Assembly: GCF_030433435.1 (NCBI RefSeq)
Contig: NZ_JANRHH010000035.1
Coordinates: 62,001-126,000, forward strand
Length of the DNA: 64,000 nucleotides
Origin: Polycladomyces subterraneus
Lineage (GTDB): Bacteria > Bacillota > Bacilli > Thermoactinomycetales > JIR-001
Reading direction: 5' to 3'
Shown piece after piece: positions 55,730-64,000 of this stretch. Below the pieces are notes generated by a model, which saw nothing but the letters and a program-made list of their open reading frames with translations, did not search any database and was not told the DNA's origin. The first letter of the stretch is position 1. Every line of letters starts with the position of its first letter. The position numbers and the translations under genes were made by a program.

Positions 55730-57511
55730 ATGGGACGGAAGAAAAAGACAAAAAAATGGTCGATTCGCTTGGATGGTCGGGAGACAGCGATCGAGGCGGA
55801 GTGGAGCCGAAGTGCCGGGTCGATTTGGGTGGACGGCAAAGCGATGGAATCTTGGACGATTCTATTTGATGCTCCGGAGCACCATCACGTCCTGCGGCTC
55901 GGCAGGCACCGCGTCATAGTACATTTCCGGCGGGAAAACGGGAAAGGCTCTTTTCTTACCGATCTCAGCGTGGACGGGATATCGGTGGCAAACGGCCAAC
56001 CGGTGAAAGAGCGAAAAGCCACACCAGTGAGCGAGATCGAGAAAGTCTGGAAGATTCGGCTTGATGATGGGGAGCACGAGGTCTACCTGCGTCACCAGAA
56101 CGGCATGCAGATTGAAATCCTGCTAGATGACCGGATGATGGAAAAGTCTTTCGTCATCGACCGCCACAGCGACCATCTGTTCTGTTTGGGCCGGCATGTC
56201 GTCGGCGTACACATCCGGCGTTTGTCGGAATATGAAAGCTTGTATGATTTGTCCATCGATGGTGTTTCCCAGGATACAGGGGAAGAAATGGAGCCGTTCA
56301 CGCTCATGCCGGTGGATCGTTGTGACTTACGGGTATGGGAGGTCAATTTGAACGGAAAACTTCATCGCGTGGAGCTGATCCATCCACTGACCCGGCGGAT
56401 GCGTGTGCAAGTAAACGGAAAACCGGTGACGGAAACAGGCTCTGCATGGAAGATGGAATCCGTTCGCATCCCCTTCCGGATTGAGGAGACTTCGTGTGAA
56501 ATCCGTGTCGGAATGAAAGAAAAAGGTCATCTCCTCCTTGACCTGTTGGTGGAGGGCGTATCCGCGACGACGGGACAATCTGTTCCGGATTTGTGGGGGG
56601 AGACTGTGGAAAACGGGAGAACCAACAGTTGTCACCAGACCTGGATAGTAACACAGGAAGGAAAGTCGCATGAGGTGACGGTGCAAGCGGAGGGGCAACG
56701 CATCCGGATCCTGTTGAACGGGCGGGAAGTACACAAGCATACGATGTTGCATGCGCTTGTGAATTCCCTCAAAAATGACAGCGGCTTGATCTGGTTTCCG
56801 CTTCCGCTGAACAAGGCAGACAACGGGGTACTATTGGAAAGCTTGCCGGAGGGACCGGTTTTCCGCCTCTATTTGGACGGTAAAGATGCAGACAACGGGG
56901 AAAGCCTGTCTCCTCTCTATGCGATGTGCTCCGACCTGAAAACACGGATGTGGGTGTTTGCGGACCGGGAAGGGCGAACGCAACGGGTGGAGGTCCGCCA
57001 GGAGAACTGGCGATGGACGCACACCGTATGGGTGAACGGCCATCAAGTCGGAAAGTTTTCGTGGTGGAGAAACAAAGAGATAGCGTTGCCACTCGGAAAC
57101 TTGGAAGCACGCCTTATGGTCAAACAGGATTTTGCCAACCACAGAACCCGATACGCGTTAGTTGTGGAGGATCAGGTGGTGAAAAGAGGAGAGGAGCTGG
57201 ATTTCTCCCGAACACCGGGCTACCGAAATCCTGTCGACCCGTTTCCGAGCGAACCGTTCCGTGAACGGGTGAAGAAGGCGGTTTCCATGTTTTTGGGTTT
57301 GGTAGCGTTTCAACTGGTCATCCGATGGTTGTCGGGAGAACATGACCATCCGGTTTCAAAGTCCTTGTTCTTTTCCTTTTTTATGGCTCTTTCCTGCTTG
57401 TTTGAATCACGAAGAGCCTGGATCCTGGCCCTGATTGGCTTGACGCTGATCTTGATTGGTGCACAAACGGCTTATGACGAGTTGCTGAAACCGTGGGTCG
57501 CCGGTTTGTGA
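55730..57511 (+). CDS. Membrane protein with five tandem FAIM-like beta domains
   Basis: 593 residues. Five ~80-residue repeats lie at about 10-90, 107-187, 203-285, 304-392 and 407-490. Each opens with W-[IKE]-[IV]-x-L-[DN]-G and shows HxVxL...G...ILVDG.., then a F/W-xLG-H-xVxVxxR strand pair and closes on a Y/FxDLSVDGVSxxxGQxV strand. This matches the pattern of the FAIM1 beta-sandwich known from animals. Three hydrophobic segments (518-534, 545-560, 563-580) anchor the C-terminus. No enzymatic motif is visible. ATG at 55730 follows CAGGAGA; an upstream TTG is possible. Remote homology only, so the fold needs proof. Confidence 0.65.
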   Translation: MGRKKKTKKWSIRLDGRETAIEAEWSRSAGSIWVDGKAMESWTILFDAPEHHHVLRLGRHRVIVHFRRENGKGSFLTDLSVDGISVANGQPVKERKATPVSEIEKVWKIRLDDGEHEVYLRHQNGMQIEILLDDRMMEKSFVIDRHSDHLFCLGRHVVGVHIRRLSEYESLYDLSIDGVSQDTGEEMEPFTLMPVDRCDLRVWEVNLNGKLHRVELIHPLTRRMRVQVNGKPVTETGSAWKMESVRIPFRIEETSCEIRVGMKEKGHLLLDLLVEGVSATTGQSVPDLWGETVENGRTNSCHQTWIVTQEGKSHEVTVQAEGQRIRILLNGREVHKHTMLHALVNSLKNDSGLIWFPLPLNKADNGVLLESLPEGPVFRLYLDGKDADNGESLSPLYAMCSDLKTRMWVFADREGRTQRVEVRQENWRWTHTVWVNGHQVGKFSWWRNKEIALPLGNLEARLMVKQDFANHRTRYALVVEDQVVKRGEELDFSRTPGYRNPVDPFPSEPFRERVKKAVSMFLGLVAFQLVIRWLSGEHDHPVSKSLFFSFFMALSCLFESRRAWILALIGLTLILIGAQTAYDELLKPWVAGL

Positions 57512-57572
57512 AGGAAGGAGTTGAACCTTTTCGCAAGTTTTTACGGGTCAATTGACTCCTGTGATCAGGTTG

Positions 57573-58250
57573 TCAATCCCCCTCCACAGGCTCAATACAT
57601 TGCGGCACATCATTCCGTGGCGAGTTGACCACCGTGGAGACGGGATAAAACGACAATGTGTCCGCACGCGGAACCAGCATCTCCACAGCGGCGACCGGGT
57701 CGCGCAGATCAGCATCAAGCCACATTGACTCCGCATCCGGTTGCAGGATCACCGGCATGCGGTCGTGGATAGACGCCACCGGCCCGACCGCTTCTGTCGT
57801 AATGATGGTGAACGAATCGACCGTCTCCCCTTCCGGCGACACCCATCGGTCCCACAGCCCGGCCAAACCCGCCAACCCGTCTTCCGGCACAATCCGGTAC
57901 GGTTGTTTCCGTTTGTCCGGCAACACTTTCCATTCATAGTACCCGTCTGCGGGAATGATACATCTGCGGCGAGGTACCAGGGAGCGAAACGCCGGTTTTT
58001 CCAGCAGGGTTTCCCTTCTGGCATTGATCATCCGCTGCCCGATCGACGGCGTACGCGCCCAATGTGGAATCAATCCCCAACGAAACATCATCAACCTCCT
58101 TTCACCTCCCGGTAACCCGACCACTACCGGGACACGCTGGGTGGGTGCGATGTTGTAATGGGGCTCATGTTCCACCTGTTCCGCTTCTGCGATTAGAAAC
58201 CGCCGTATGATATCCCCCAATCCTGCGGTCAGCGTGAAACGTCCGCACAT
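57573..58250 (-). CDS. SOS response-associated peptidase (YedK/HMCES family)
   Basis: 225 residues. Catalytic C2 after Met removal (MCGRFTLT), YNIAPTQRVPVV with the conserved Asn, PADGYYEWK with the catalytic Glu, and IHDRMPVIL with the catalytic His are all present. The family forms a stable thiazolidine crosslink to abasic sites in single-stranded DNA. It is 15 bases from the pyruvate-oxidase-like gene on the same strand and may be cotranscribed. Confidence 0.93.
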   Translation of the reverse strand: MCGRFTLTAGLGDIIRRFLIAEAEQVEHEPHYNIAPTQRVPVVVGLPGGERRLMMFRWGLIPHWARTPSIGQRMINARRETLLEKPAFRSLVPRRRCIIPADGYYEWKVLPDKRKQPYRIVPEDGLAGLAGLWDRWVSPEGETVDSFTIITTEAVGPVASIHDRMPVILQPDAESMWLDADLRDPVAAVEMLVPRADTLSFYPVSTVVNSPRNDVPQCIEPVEGD

Positions 58251-58265
58251 GACACATCCTCCCTT

Positions 58266-59873
58266 TCAAAATGTGGTATGGGGCACCATCACATCCGAAC
58301 AGCGCACGTCCACGATAGTGGGCACCGGTCTAGCCAACGCCCGCTGTAACACCGGCTCCAGGTCTTCCGGCTGCTCGACAACGAACCCTTCTCCTCCGCA
58401 TGCGACTGCCAGAGCGGAGAAATCCGGATTGACCGTCTCACTGCCCATGGTGCTGAATCCGGCCAGTTGCATCCGATTTTTCTCCATGGCATACGATCCG
58501 TTGTTCATCACCACCAGCGTGATGTCCAACCCATAATGGGTCGCTGTCACCAAATCGGCAATCGTCGTCATCACCCCGCCGTCACCCGCCAACGCCACCA
58601 CCTGTCGGTCCGGGTAGAACAACTTGGCGGCCATAGCCGCAGGCAGGGCAAATCCCAGCGTCCGCCATCGTCCCGAGATCAGAATCTCCTGCCGTCGACT
58701 TTGAAAAATGCGGTTGAACCACAACGTGTGGTCCCCCGTATCCACCGCTATCACCGCGTCCTCTGCGACACAGCGGGACAAAGCGTGAATCACGCGCTGG
58801 GGGGCGATGGGCACCCCGCTTTGGCTCACCTCATCGGCCAACCGACGCTCCCAATCCTCCCGCAGCTGATGCACCCGTGCGCGCCATTCGGAGCGGTCCC
58901 ACTGTTGCAACTGACCAGACAGGGCAGGCACCACCGCTTCCACCTTACCTGCAATCCCTACGGTAACCGGTACGACCCGTCCAATGGCACGGGGATCGGC
59001 ATCGACCTGGATGATGGGGATATGCCGAGGTATTTCCGTTTTCGGCCACCAAGTCGCTCCCAATACGAGACAGACATCCGCTTCATTGAGCAACACCGTG
59101 GATGGTTCGCTGCCCGCCTGCCCCAATCCCCCCACAAACAAGGGATGGTCGTTGGGAATCACCGGTCGTGCCGGCATGGTGGCAATCACCGGTGCATCCA
59201 GCTGTTCTGCCATCGCCGCAATCTGTTGACCTGCCCGTTCTCCTCCGCGTCCGACCAGCAAAACGGGGCGTCGGGACTGATTGAGCCACTCCGCCGCCGT
59301 CCTCACATCCCTTGCGGAAATCTCCGGTTTCCATTTGGCCGGGGGGAGGGGAAAAACAGGGTCGGAAACCGGTATGCTCCATACATCTTTCGGAACGGAC
59401 AAATGGCCCACCCCTCCCTGTTCCACCGCCGTCCGCAACGCCAAATGCAATTGCAGCGGCAATCCACGAGCCTCCGCCACCAGCGCAGAATAGGACGCGA
59501 CAGCCTGAAACAATAATTGCTGATCCAGATCCTGTTTTGCCCCCGTCCCCAGTCTCTCTCGCGGCACTTGACCGGTGACGGCTAACAAGGGGACCTGGTC
59601 CAATGCGGCATCACCCAACCCCGCGAGCAAAAGGGCGGCACCGGGACCGCTGGTGGCAGTACAGACTCCCAGGTTTCCCGTTAATTTGGCTTCCGCCGAT
59701 GCCATCAACGCCGCCGCCGTTTCGGTCCGGCACGCGATGTACTGCACCTTTGGCTGGCGGGACAACGCATCCAGCAACGCAAGATTGGCATCCCCCAACA
59801 CGCCGTACACCCGTTGCACTCCCCATTCGGCCAATTGCGACACTACGTAATCTGCGACCATTTTTACCATCAA
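58266..59873 (-). CDS. ThDP-dependent enzyme, pyruvate oxidase / acetolactate synthase-like
   Basis: 535 residues. Three-domain ThDP fold: N-terminal PYR domain (GVLGDANLALLDAL; activating Glu in CRTETAAAL), central domain (RRPVLLVGRGGERAG, FVGGLGQAGSEPS), and C-terminal PP domain with the ThDP motif AGDGGVMTTIADLVTATHYGLDITLVVMNN. Closest pattern is YdaP-type pyruvate oxidase rather than IlvB; no regulatory IlvN gene is adjacent. FAD use cannot be judged. The ATG or an in-frame ATG four codons later may start it; AAAAAGGATGG lies upstream. Divergent from the MerR fusion gene. Confidence 0.82.
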   Translation of the reverse strand: MMVKMVADYVVSQLAEWGVQRVYGVLGDANLALLDALSRQPKVQYIACRTETAAALMASAEAKLTGNLGVCTATSGPGAALLLAGLGDAALDQVPLLAVTGQVPRERLGTGAKQDLDQQLLFQAVASYSALVAEARGLPLQLHLALRTAVEQGGVGHLSVPKDVWSIPVSDPVFPLPPAKWKPEISARDVRTAAEWLNQSRRPVLLVGRGGERAGQQIAAMAEQLDAPVIATMPARPVIPNDHPLFVGGLGQAGSEPSTVLLNEADVCLVLGATWWPKTEIPRHIPIIQVDADPRAIGRVVPVTVGIAGKVEAVVPALSGQLQQWDRSEWRARVHQLREDWERRLADEVSQSGVPIAPQRVIHALSRCVAEDAVIAVDTGDHTLWFNRIFQSRRQEILISGRWRTLGFALPAAMAAKLFYPDRQVVALAGDGGVMTTIADLVTATHYGLDITLVVMNNGSYAMEKNRMQLAGFSTMGSETVNPDFSALAVACGGEGFVVEQPEDLEPVLQRALARPVPTIVDVRCSDVMVPHTTF

Positions 59874-59938
59874 TGATCCATCCTTTTTTAGCCATTTCCC
59901 TTTTCATTTTGACCGGAAACCGACGGTACATACCTCTC

Positions 59939-59969
59939 TTTACCTTTACGCGGCGTCAACCTTTATGAT
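59939..59969 (+). promoter_or_regulatory. MerR-type promoter with 19-bp spacer
   Basis: TTTACC (59939-59944) and TATGAT (59964-59969) are separated by 19 bases, and the spacer carries the near-dyad TTTACGC-G-GCGTCAA. This is the layout of promoters activated by MerR-family proteins, here probably autoregulation of the gene at 59990. Confidence 0.55.
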
Positions 59970-59989
59970 GTAAACGGGAGGGATCTCCT

Positions 59990-61063
59990 GTGAGAAGGAT
60001 GCAGATCAAGGAGATGGCGGAACGACTGGGCATCACGCCGCGCACCATCCGCTATTACGAAGAAAAAGGGCTGATCACACCACCCAAAGAACCGGACAAC
60101 CAATATCGGACCTTTACCGAGGAGGAAGCATGGCGTCTGCAAACGATCGTCACGTTGCGCCGCATCGGCATGCCGGTCAGTGAGATCAAAAAAGTGCTGG
60201 CGGAGGTGGACCGCGGTCACGAACATGTCGTCACCCGCTATCTGGAACTGCAACGGGCCGCCACATTCACCGAGTGGGTTCGACTCAAGCATCAATTGGA
60301 GATCATCGAGCAGATGATTCAAAACGGGGAACAAAACCGCGCCCCTTCCTGGGATGATTGGTACCATCTCACACGCCATTGGCAAGAGCGGGAACAATGG
60401 CGGTTAAAGTGGCAAGACCGATGGGCGTTCGATCGTCAGGCGGATACGTTTGACCAGCGCGTGAAAAGAAATGATCCGCTGGATCTGTATGCAGAGTACG
60501 ACAACGCCTTGCAAATGCTGACCGAATGGATTGACGCCCGTCCGGAAGAAAGCGGATTAGACCTGGGGACGGGAACGGGCAATCTGGCCGGACGGTTTCT
60601 GACAAACGGAATCTGGATGGCCGCCGTGGATCAGTCGGCGGAGATGTTACGACGCTGCCGGGAGAAATTTCCCGAAATGACGACCAAACTGGGCAATTTT
60701 TTGGCCATCCCCTTCCCCGATAACGCTTTCGACTTTGTCGTCACCAGCTTTGCTTTTCATCATTTGCGCGAGGAACAAAAACCGCTGGCACTGGAGGAGA
60801 TGTACCGGGTTTTGCGTCCCGGTGGAAGGATCGGGATGGTCGATTGGATGATTGCGAGCGACGAGACGTTTCACGCCTGGAAAGAGACGATCCGCCAGGC
60901 GGGCAGAACGGACGTGCTGAGGGAGATAGCGTCCGAATACTATGTTCGCTTGGAATGGCTGTGTCAATGGTGGATATCACGGGGATATAACGTTCAATTC
61001 CGGTCGTTGACACCTATGTTGCACGTTTGGGTGGCGAGACCACGCGATAAAAAGGACACCTGA
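59990..61063 (+). CDS. MerR-type HTH fused to SAM-dependent methyltransferase
   Basis: 357 residues. Residues 4-72 are a MerR HTH and wing (IKEMAERLGITPRTIRYYEEKGLI, EEAWRLQTIVTLRRIGMPVSEIKKVL) followed by a coiled-coil. From about 185 a class I methyltransferase begins (LDLGTGTGNLAGRF, VDQSAEMLRRC, LAIPFPDNAFDFVVTSFAFHHL, EMYRVLRPGGRIGMVDW). The methyltransferase may act as the ligand sensor or as an effector. GTG start at 59990 has GGGAGGG 7 bases upstream. Confidence 0.88.
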   Translation: MRRMQIKEMAERLGITPRTIRYYEEKGLITPPKEPDNQYRTFTEEEAWRLQTIVTLRRIGMPVSEIKKVLAEVDRGHEHVVTRYLELQRAATFTEWVRLKHQLEIIEQMIQNGEQNRAPSWDDWYHLTRHWQEREQWRLKWQDRWAFDRQADTFDQRVKRNDPLDLYAEYDNALQMLTEWIDARPEESGLDLGTGTGNLAGRFLTNGIWMAAVDQSAEMLRRCREKFPEMTTKLGNFLAIPFPDNAFDFVVTSFAFHHLREEQKPLALEEMYRVLRPGGRIGMVDWMIASDETFHAWKETIRQAGRTDVLREIASEYYVRLEWLCQWWISRGYNVQFRSLTPMLHVWVARPRDKKDT

Positions 61064-61145
61064 TCATCAAGGAGAAATCGCTGTCCATCCAGCGGCATTC
61101 CGCACCGACACGCGGTCAATGTGAAGGTGGCACGCAAAATCGAGT

Positions 61146-61178
61146 GAGAAAGAAACCGCCGCCCTCTTCAGGCGGCGG
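61146..61178 (-). terminator. Terminator after the ArsC-family gene
   Basis: CCGCCGCC/GGCGGCGG hairpin followed on the minus strand by TTTCTTTCTC. Confidence 0.7.
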
Positions 61179-61184
61179 AAACAC

Positions 61185-61547
61185 TCAACTTACCCAATGT
61201 TCCTCAAACTGCTCTTCTTTGAAGCCCACCGTAACCCGTTCGCCGTCGGTGACGATCGGCCGTTTGATCAACATGCCGTCACTGGCGAGCAAATCCAGCT
61301 TTTCTTCATCGCTCATCGTCTTCAACTTTTCTTTCAGATTGAGCTCCCGGTATTTTTGTCCGCTCGTATTGAAAAACTTTTGCACGGGCAGGCCGCTTTT
61401 GCGGATAAGCTCTTCCAGCTCCGCACGGCTGGGCGGATTCTCGACGATATGCTGCTCTTCAAACGGAACTCCCCGTTCCTCCAAAAACTTTTTGGCTTTG
61501 CGACAGGTGCCGCAACGGGGATACCAGTACATTTTCAACTTCGCCAT
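61185..61547 (-). CDS. ArsC/Spx-family protein (YusI-like)
   Basis: 120 residues. MYWYPRCGTCRKAKKFLEERGV has the CxxC (C12, C15) at the N-terminus, and SGLPVQKFFNTSGQKYRELNL, DGMLIKRPIVTDGERVTVGF are family segments. In Spx this pair is a redox switch and the protein binds RNA polymerase; YusI-type members are arsenate-reductase-like with unclear roles. The ATG at 61547 has GGGGAGGG about 6 bases upstream. Confidence 0.87.
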   Translation of the reverse strand: MAKLKMYWYPRCGTCRKAKKFLEERGVPFEEQHIVENPPSRAELEELIRKSGLPVQKFFNTSGQKYRELNLKEKLKTMSDEEKLDLLASDGMLIKRPIVTDGERVTVGFKEEQFEEHWVS

Positions 61548-61601
61548 CTGAAACCCTCCCCACAGTTTGTCCGTTACCAGTATACCCAACTTGGCGGAGC
61601 C

Positions 61602-61853
61602 GGGCGTGTTCGATCCCTTCCTTCGAGGGTATGTCGGCGAATCCTGTCCACATTGCTTTCCCGGCTCGCTCCACCTCGCCCTGCAGGGTAGCAGATGGTG
61701 ACCGTCGCGACGACGCGGGCAAAGTACCCTTCACTTTGAGGAAATTACCCGCGATTTCCATCCTGCGCTTCCCGAATCTTCGCTCAGTCAGGGCTTAGGT
61801 CTTCGTTCGCCTGAGAAAACGTTACTCCTTCGGAATGCCCAAACACGCCCTAG
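61602..61853 (+). repeat. Dispersed CTAG element, copy D (~252 bp)
   Basis: Left end GGGCGTGTTCGATCCC and right end GGGCGTGTTTGGGCAT (reverse complement), with CTAG at 61850-61853. Interior blocks ATTGCTTTCCCGGCTCGCTC, GCGGGCAAAGTACCCTTCAC and GGCTTAGGTCTTCGTTCGCC are shared with copies A and E. It is longer than copy A. Confidence 0.7.
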
Positions 61854-61913
61854 CAACCTTAGAGCGCGAATCCGGCAAACCTACCCCTTGTATGGCCGAA
61901 CACCGCTTCACCC

Positions 61914-62474
61914 TTATCGAAACACTTGTCCGCCCCGTTTGTACTCCACATCGGACACACCGTCTCTCACATTGGCCGCACGGGCGATGGCGAAGAAAAA
62001 GTCGGAAAGGCGGTTCAAATAACGGCGTACCTCGTCGTTGGTATCCTGCTCGCGGCACAGTGTCACCACACGGCGCTCGGCTCGACGAGACAGCACGCGG
62101 CACAGATGAAGCGCTGCGGAAACGGGAGATCCACCAGGCAGGATAAACCGTTGAATTTCGGGCGCTTCCGCCATGTAGCGGTCAATCCATTCCTCCAAAC
62201 GGTTCACCATGTCGGCAGTCACTTTATACTGCCGCTTTTTCCCCACCTGCGCCAAATCACCACCGGCATCGAACAGTTCGTGCTGAATCTCGGTCAAATC
62301 GCGGATCATGTCCGCGTGTTTCTCCGGGTTCATCCGGGCGATCGCCTCACCGACAAACGCATTCAACTCATCAATCGTACCGTACGCTTCGACGCGGATA
62401 TCGTCCTTGTCCACCCGTCCGCCAATGACACCGGTTTTTCCTTCATCCCCGGTACGGGTATAAATGCGCATCAT
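61914..62474 (-). CDS. btuR: Cob(I)yrinic acid a,c-diamide adenosyltransferase, PduO/BtuR type
   Basis: 186 residues. RIYTRTGDEGKTGVIGG is the ATP-binding N-terminus, YGTIDELNAFVGEA and RRAERRVVTLCREQ...YLNRLSDFFFAIARAAN complete the PduO fold. It adenosylates cob(I)alamin to make the coenzyme form. Next to btuD and btuC as in the Bacillus yvrCBA-yvqK locus. AAGGAG precedes ATGATG; either is the start. Confidence 0.92.
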   Translation of the reverse strand: MMRIYTRTGDEGKTGVIGGRVDKDDIRVEAYGTIDELNAFVGEAIARMNPEKHADMIRDLTEIQHELFDAGGDLAQVGKKRQYKVTADMVNRLEEWIDRYMAEAPEIQRFILPGGSPVSAALHLCRVLSRRAERRVVTLCREQDTNDEVRRYLNRLSDFFFAIARAANVRDGVSDVEYKRGGQVFR

Positions 62475-62631
62475 TTTCACTCCTTCATGAAGCGGATACC
62501 GAAACGGTTCCCATTCAGACATGGAAACGAGTCGGGAAAAGGGTTCCCATGGACTTACCAGACATGCCCAATGGAAGGGACACAGAAATCGGCTGTCCGC
62601 AAGACGTGGTCACAGATCCTTTCTCCTTCGA

Positions 62632-63396
62632 CTACAGCAATACCTGCGGCACGCCGGCAGACGGATGGCGTACCATCACCGGATCGATGCCGTACGCATC
62701 GCGGATCACTGACGCCTGGATCACCTGTTCCGGTGTCCCTTCCCGAATCACCCGACCATTTTTCAGCAACAACAACCGGTCACAGAATTGCGCCGCCAAA
62801 TTCAAATCATGTAACACAATGACGACGGACAACCCATCTTTCCGTTTCCACCGCACGATCCGGTCGAGCAAGCTCAACTGATGCCGTACATCCAGATAGG
62901 TTGTGGGCTCATCCAGCAACAACAACTGGGGCTGTTGCGCCATCGCCTGCGCAATCGCCACCCGTTGTCGCTCGCCACCGCTCAATACTGCGACGGGTCG
63001 CCACCGGTGCGACAGCAATTCCGTATCGGCCAATATTTCCTCTACCAGTGCACGATCCTGTTCCGTCATCCACGGCCACCAACCCTGGTGAGGGTGACGG
63101 CCCATCATCACCACTTCTTCCACGGTGAAATCAAGCGGGGGTAACCCTTCCTGGGGGAGCAGAGCGATTCGGCGCGCCCGTTCCTTGACCGGCCAATCTG
63201 CAAGCGGACGGTCTTCCCACATCACTGTACCCGTATCGGGGCGTTCCTCACCGGACAACAGCCGGAGTAACGTGGTTTTGCCTGAGCCATTGGGCCCGAT
63301 GATGCCCACCATCTCACCAGGGCCTACATTCAAGCTTACTTCGGACAGCACGCTGCGTTCGCCGTAGTGTTTGCCCACCTTTCGTGCTGCTAACAT
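62632..63396 (-). CDS. btuD: ABC transporter ATPase, BtuD/FecE type
   Basis: 254 residues. Walker A GPNGSGKTT (34-42), Q-loop LLPQEG, signature LSGGERQRVA, Walker B LLLLDEPTTYLD and switch His in VIVLHDLNLAAQ. Subfamily is the FecCD-linked group for siderophores, heme or cobalamin; the neighbouring adenosyltransferase favours vitamin B12. The ATG at 63396 has GGGGAGGG upstream and overlaps the permease stop by 7 bases. The 157-base gap before btuR shows no gene. Confidence 0.92.
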   Translation of the reverse strand: MLAARKVGKHYGERSVLSEVSLNVGPGEMVGIIGPNGSGKTTLLRLLSGEERPDTGTVMWEDRPLADWPVKERARRIALLPQEGLPPLDFTVEEVVMMGRHPHQGWWPWMTEQDRALVEEILADTELLSHRWRPVAVLSGGERQRVAIAQAMAQQPQLLLLDEPTTYLDVRHQLSLLDRIVRWKRKDGLSVVIVLHDLNLAAQFCDRLLLLKNGRVIREGTPEQVIQASVIRDAYGIDPVMVRHPSAGVPQVLL

Positions 63397-64000
63397 GACG
63401 ATCCCTCCCCTCTGCGGGAACGGAGATGGTTTCTCAACAACCATGCGAAAAACGGTGCACCGACAAACGCAGTCACCACCCCAATCGGCAATTCACGAGG
63501 CGCCAACACCACCCGGGCCAACAGATCAGCTCCCGTCAGAAAGACCCCACCTGCCAACAGGGACAACGGAATCAGCCAACGATGATCGGGACCGCACAAT
63601 ATGCGCATCACATGTGGAACAACCAACCCGACAAACCCGATCGTTCCCGATACGGACACGGCTGCGGCGGTGACCAGTGATGCCGTCACCAACAACAGTC
63701 CGCGCACCATCCCGACCGACACGCCGAGATGCCCCGCTGCCCGATCACCCAACGCAAACAGGTTCAACTCCCGGCTAAACCACCAGCACACCACGATACC
63801 GATAGCCAGAAACGGAACCACCACGGCGACGTGTTCCCATTCCCGCAGTGCGAAACTGCCCATCAGCCAGCTCTGGATCTGTTGCAGCTGCTCTTCGGAC
63901 AACGCGATGCAAAACGTCAGTACCGCACCGAAAAACGCCTGTACGACCACACCGGACAGGATGAGCGTCTCCGGCCGCATCTGTGAACCGACCCTGGCCA
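63390..64000 (-). CDS. btuC: FecCD-type permease, partial (BtuC-like)
   Basis: The 3' ~203 codons; the gene continues beyond the right edge. GSQMRPETLILSGVVV, EQIQSWLMGSFALREW-like, LGDRAAGHLGVSVGMVRGLLLV and SGTIGFVGLVVPHVMRILCGPDHRWLIPLSLLAGG are typical of the FecCD/BtuC fold, which makes the membrane channel of the uptake system. Substrate, cobalamin or iron complexes, inferred from context. Cotranscribed with btuD. Confidence 0.92.
   Translation of the reverse strand, partial: ARVGSQMRPETLILSGVVVQAFFGAVLTFCIALSEEQLQQIQSWLMGSFALREWEHVAVVVPFLAIGIVVCWWFSRELNLFALGDRAAGHLGVSVGMVRGLLLVTASLVTAAAVSVSGTIGFVGLVVPHVMRILCGPDHRWLIPLSLLAGGVFLTGADLLARVVLAPRELPIGVVTAFVGAPFFAWLLRNHLRSRRGEGSSC

Overview
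The window looks like one chromosomal stretch from a mid-GC, endospore-forming, aerobic Gram-positive bacterium of the Bacillales. The evidence is strong AGGAGG-type ribosome binding sites, many TTG and GTG starts, Spo0M, a CwlD-type amidase, YugI, EcsC, DUF1128, DUF2203 and DUF309 proteins, and the gene order btuC-btuD-btuR known from Bacillus. A member of the Thermoactinomycetaceae is a reasonable guess, but that is inference. No rRNA, complete tRNA, CRISPR array, integrase, transposase gene or prophage module was seen.

Bases 1-12.4 kb are an accessory, decaying stretch. They hold small unknown genes, a pair of ~175-bp direct repeats (one attached to a 3' half of a class II tRNA) flanking a TIM-barrel protein of the family usually labelled 'abortive infection', a DUF5348 protein with an internal gene duplication, a secreted TolB-like propeller, a remarkable Trp/Pro-rich tandem-repeat protein, and several genes broken by frameshifts (FMN reductase, Crp/Fnr regulator, truncated haemoglobin). 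Intact tpx and a YdaD-type dehydrogenase sit among them.

Bases 12.4-40.6 kb are mostly core metabolism. They carry histidine degradation (hutU-hutI, a zinc-ribbon protein, hutG, all on the minus strand), a short-chain fatty-acid permease, small conserved Bacillales genes, the pyruvate dehydrogenase operon pdhABCD, a ferritin-like protein, the YtqA/YtqB pair, Spo0M, YugI, PEP carboxykinase, and a fructose PTS operon (fruR-fruK-EIIBC-EIIA) with a five-fold 10-bp repeat in front of it, then uridine kinase.

Bases 40.6-64 kb are mixed: an MscS channel, a COG4705 membrane protein, panE, a GNAT protein bracketed by two copies of a short dispersed element, a broken alpha/beta hydrolase, EcsC, a redox group (2-Cys peroxiredoxin, TlpA-like protein, GcvH) with a Fur/PerR-like box, a 5'-nucleotidase, a cytochrome P450 with an unusual I-helix, cyclophilin, a large membrane protein made of five FAIM-like domains, a YedK-type DNA-protein crosslink protein, a pyruvate-oxidase-like enzyme, a MerR-methyltransferase fusion, an ArsC/Spx-family protein, and the start of a B12 uptake and adenosylation operon that runs off the right edge.

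The main candidates for undescribed biology are the five-domain FAIM-like membrane protein (55730-57511), the Trp/Pro repeat protein (5409-6465), the dispersed element family with GGCGTGTCTGGT-type inverted ends and CTAG borders (at least eight copies or fragments), and the repeat-flanked mini-island at 0.5-3.0 kb.
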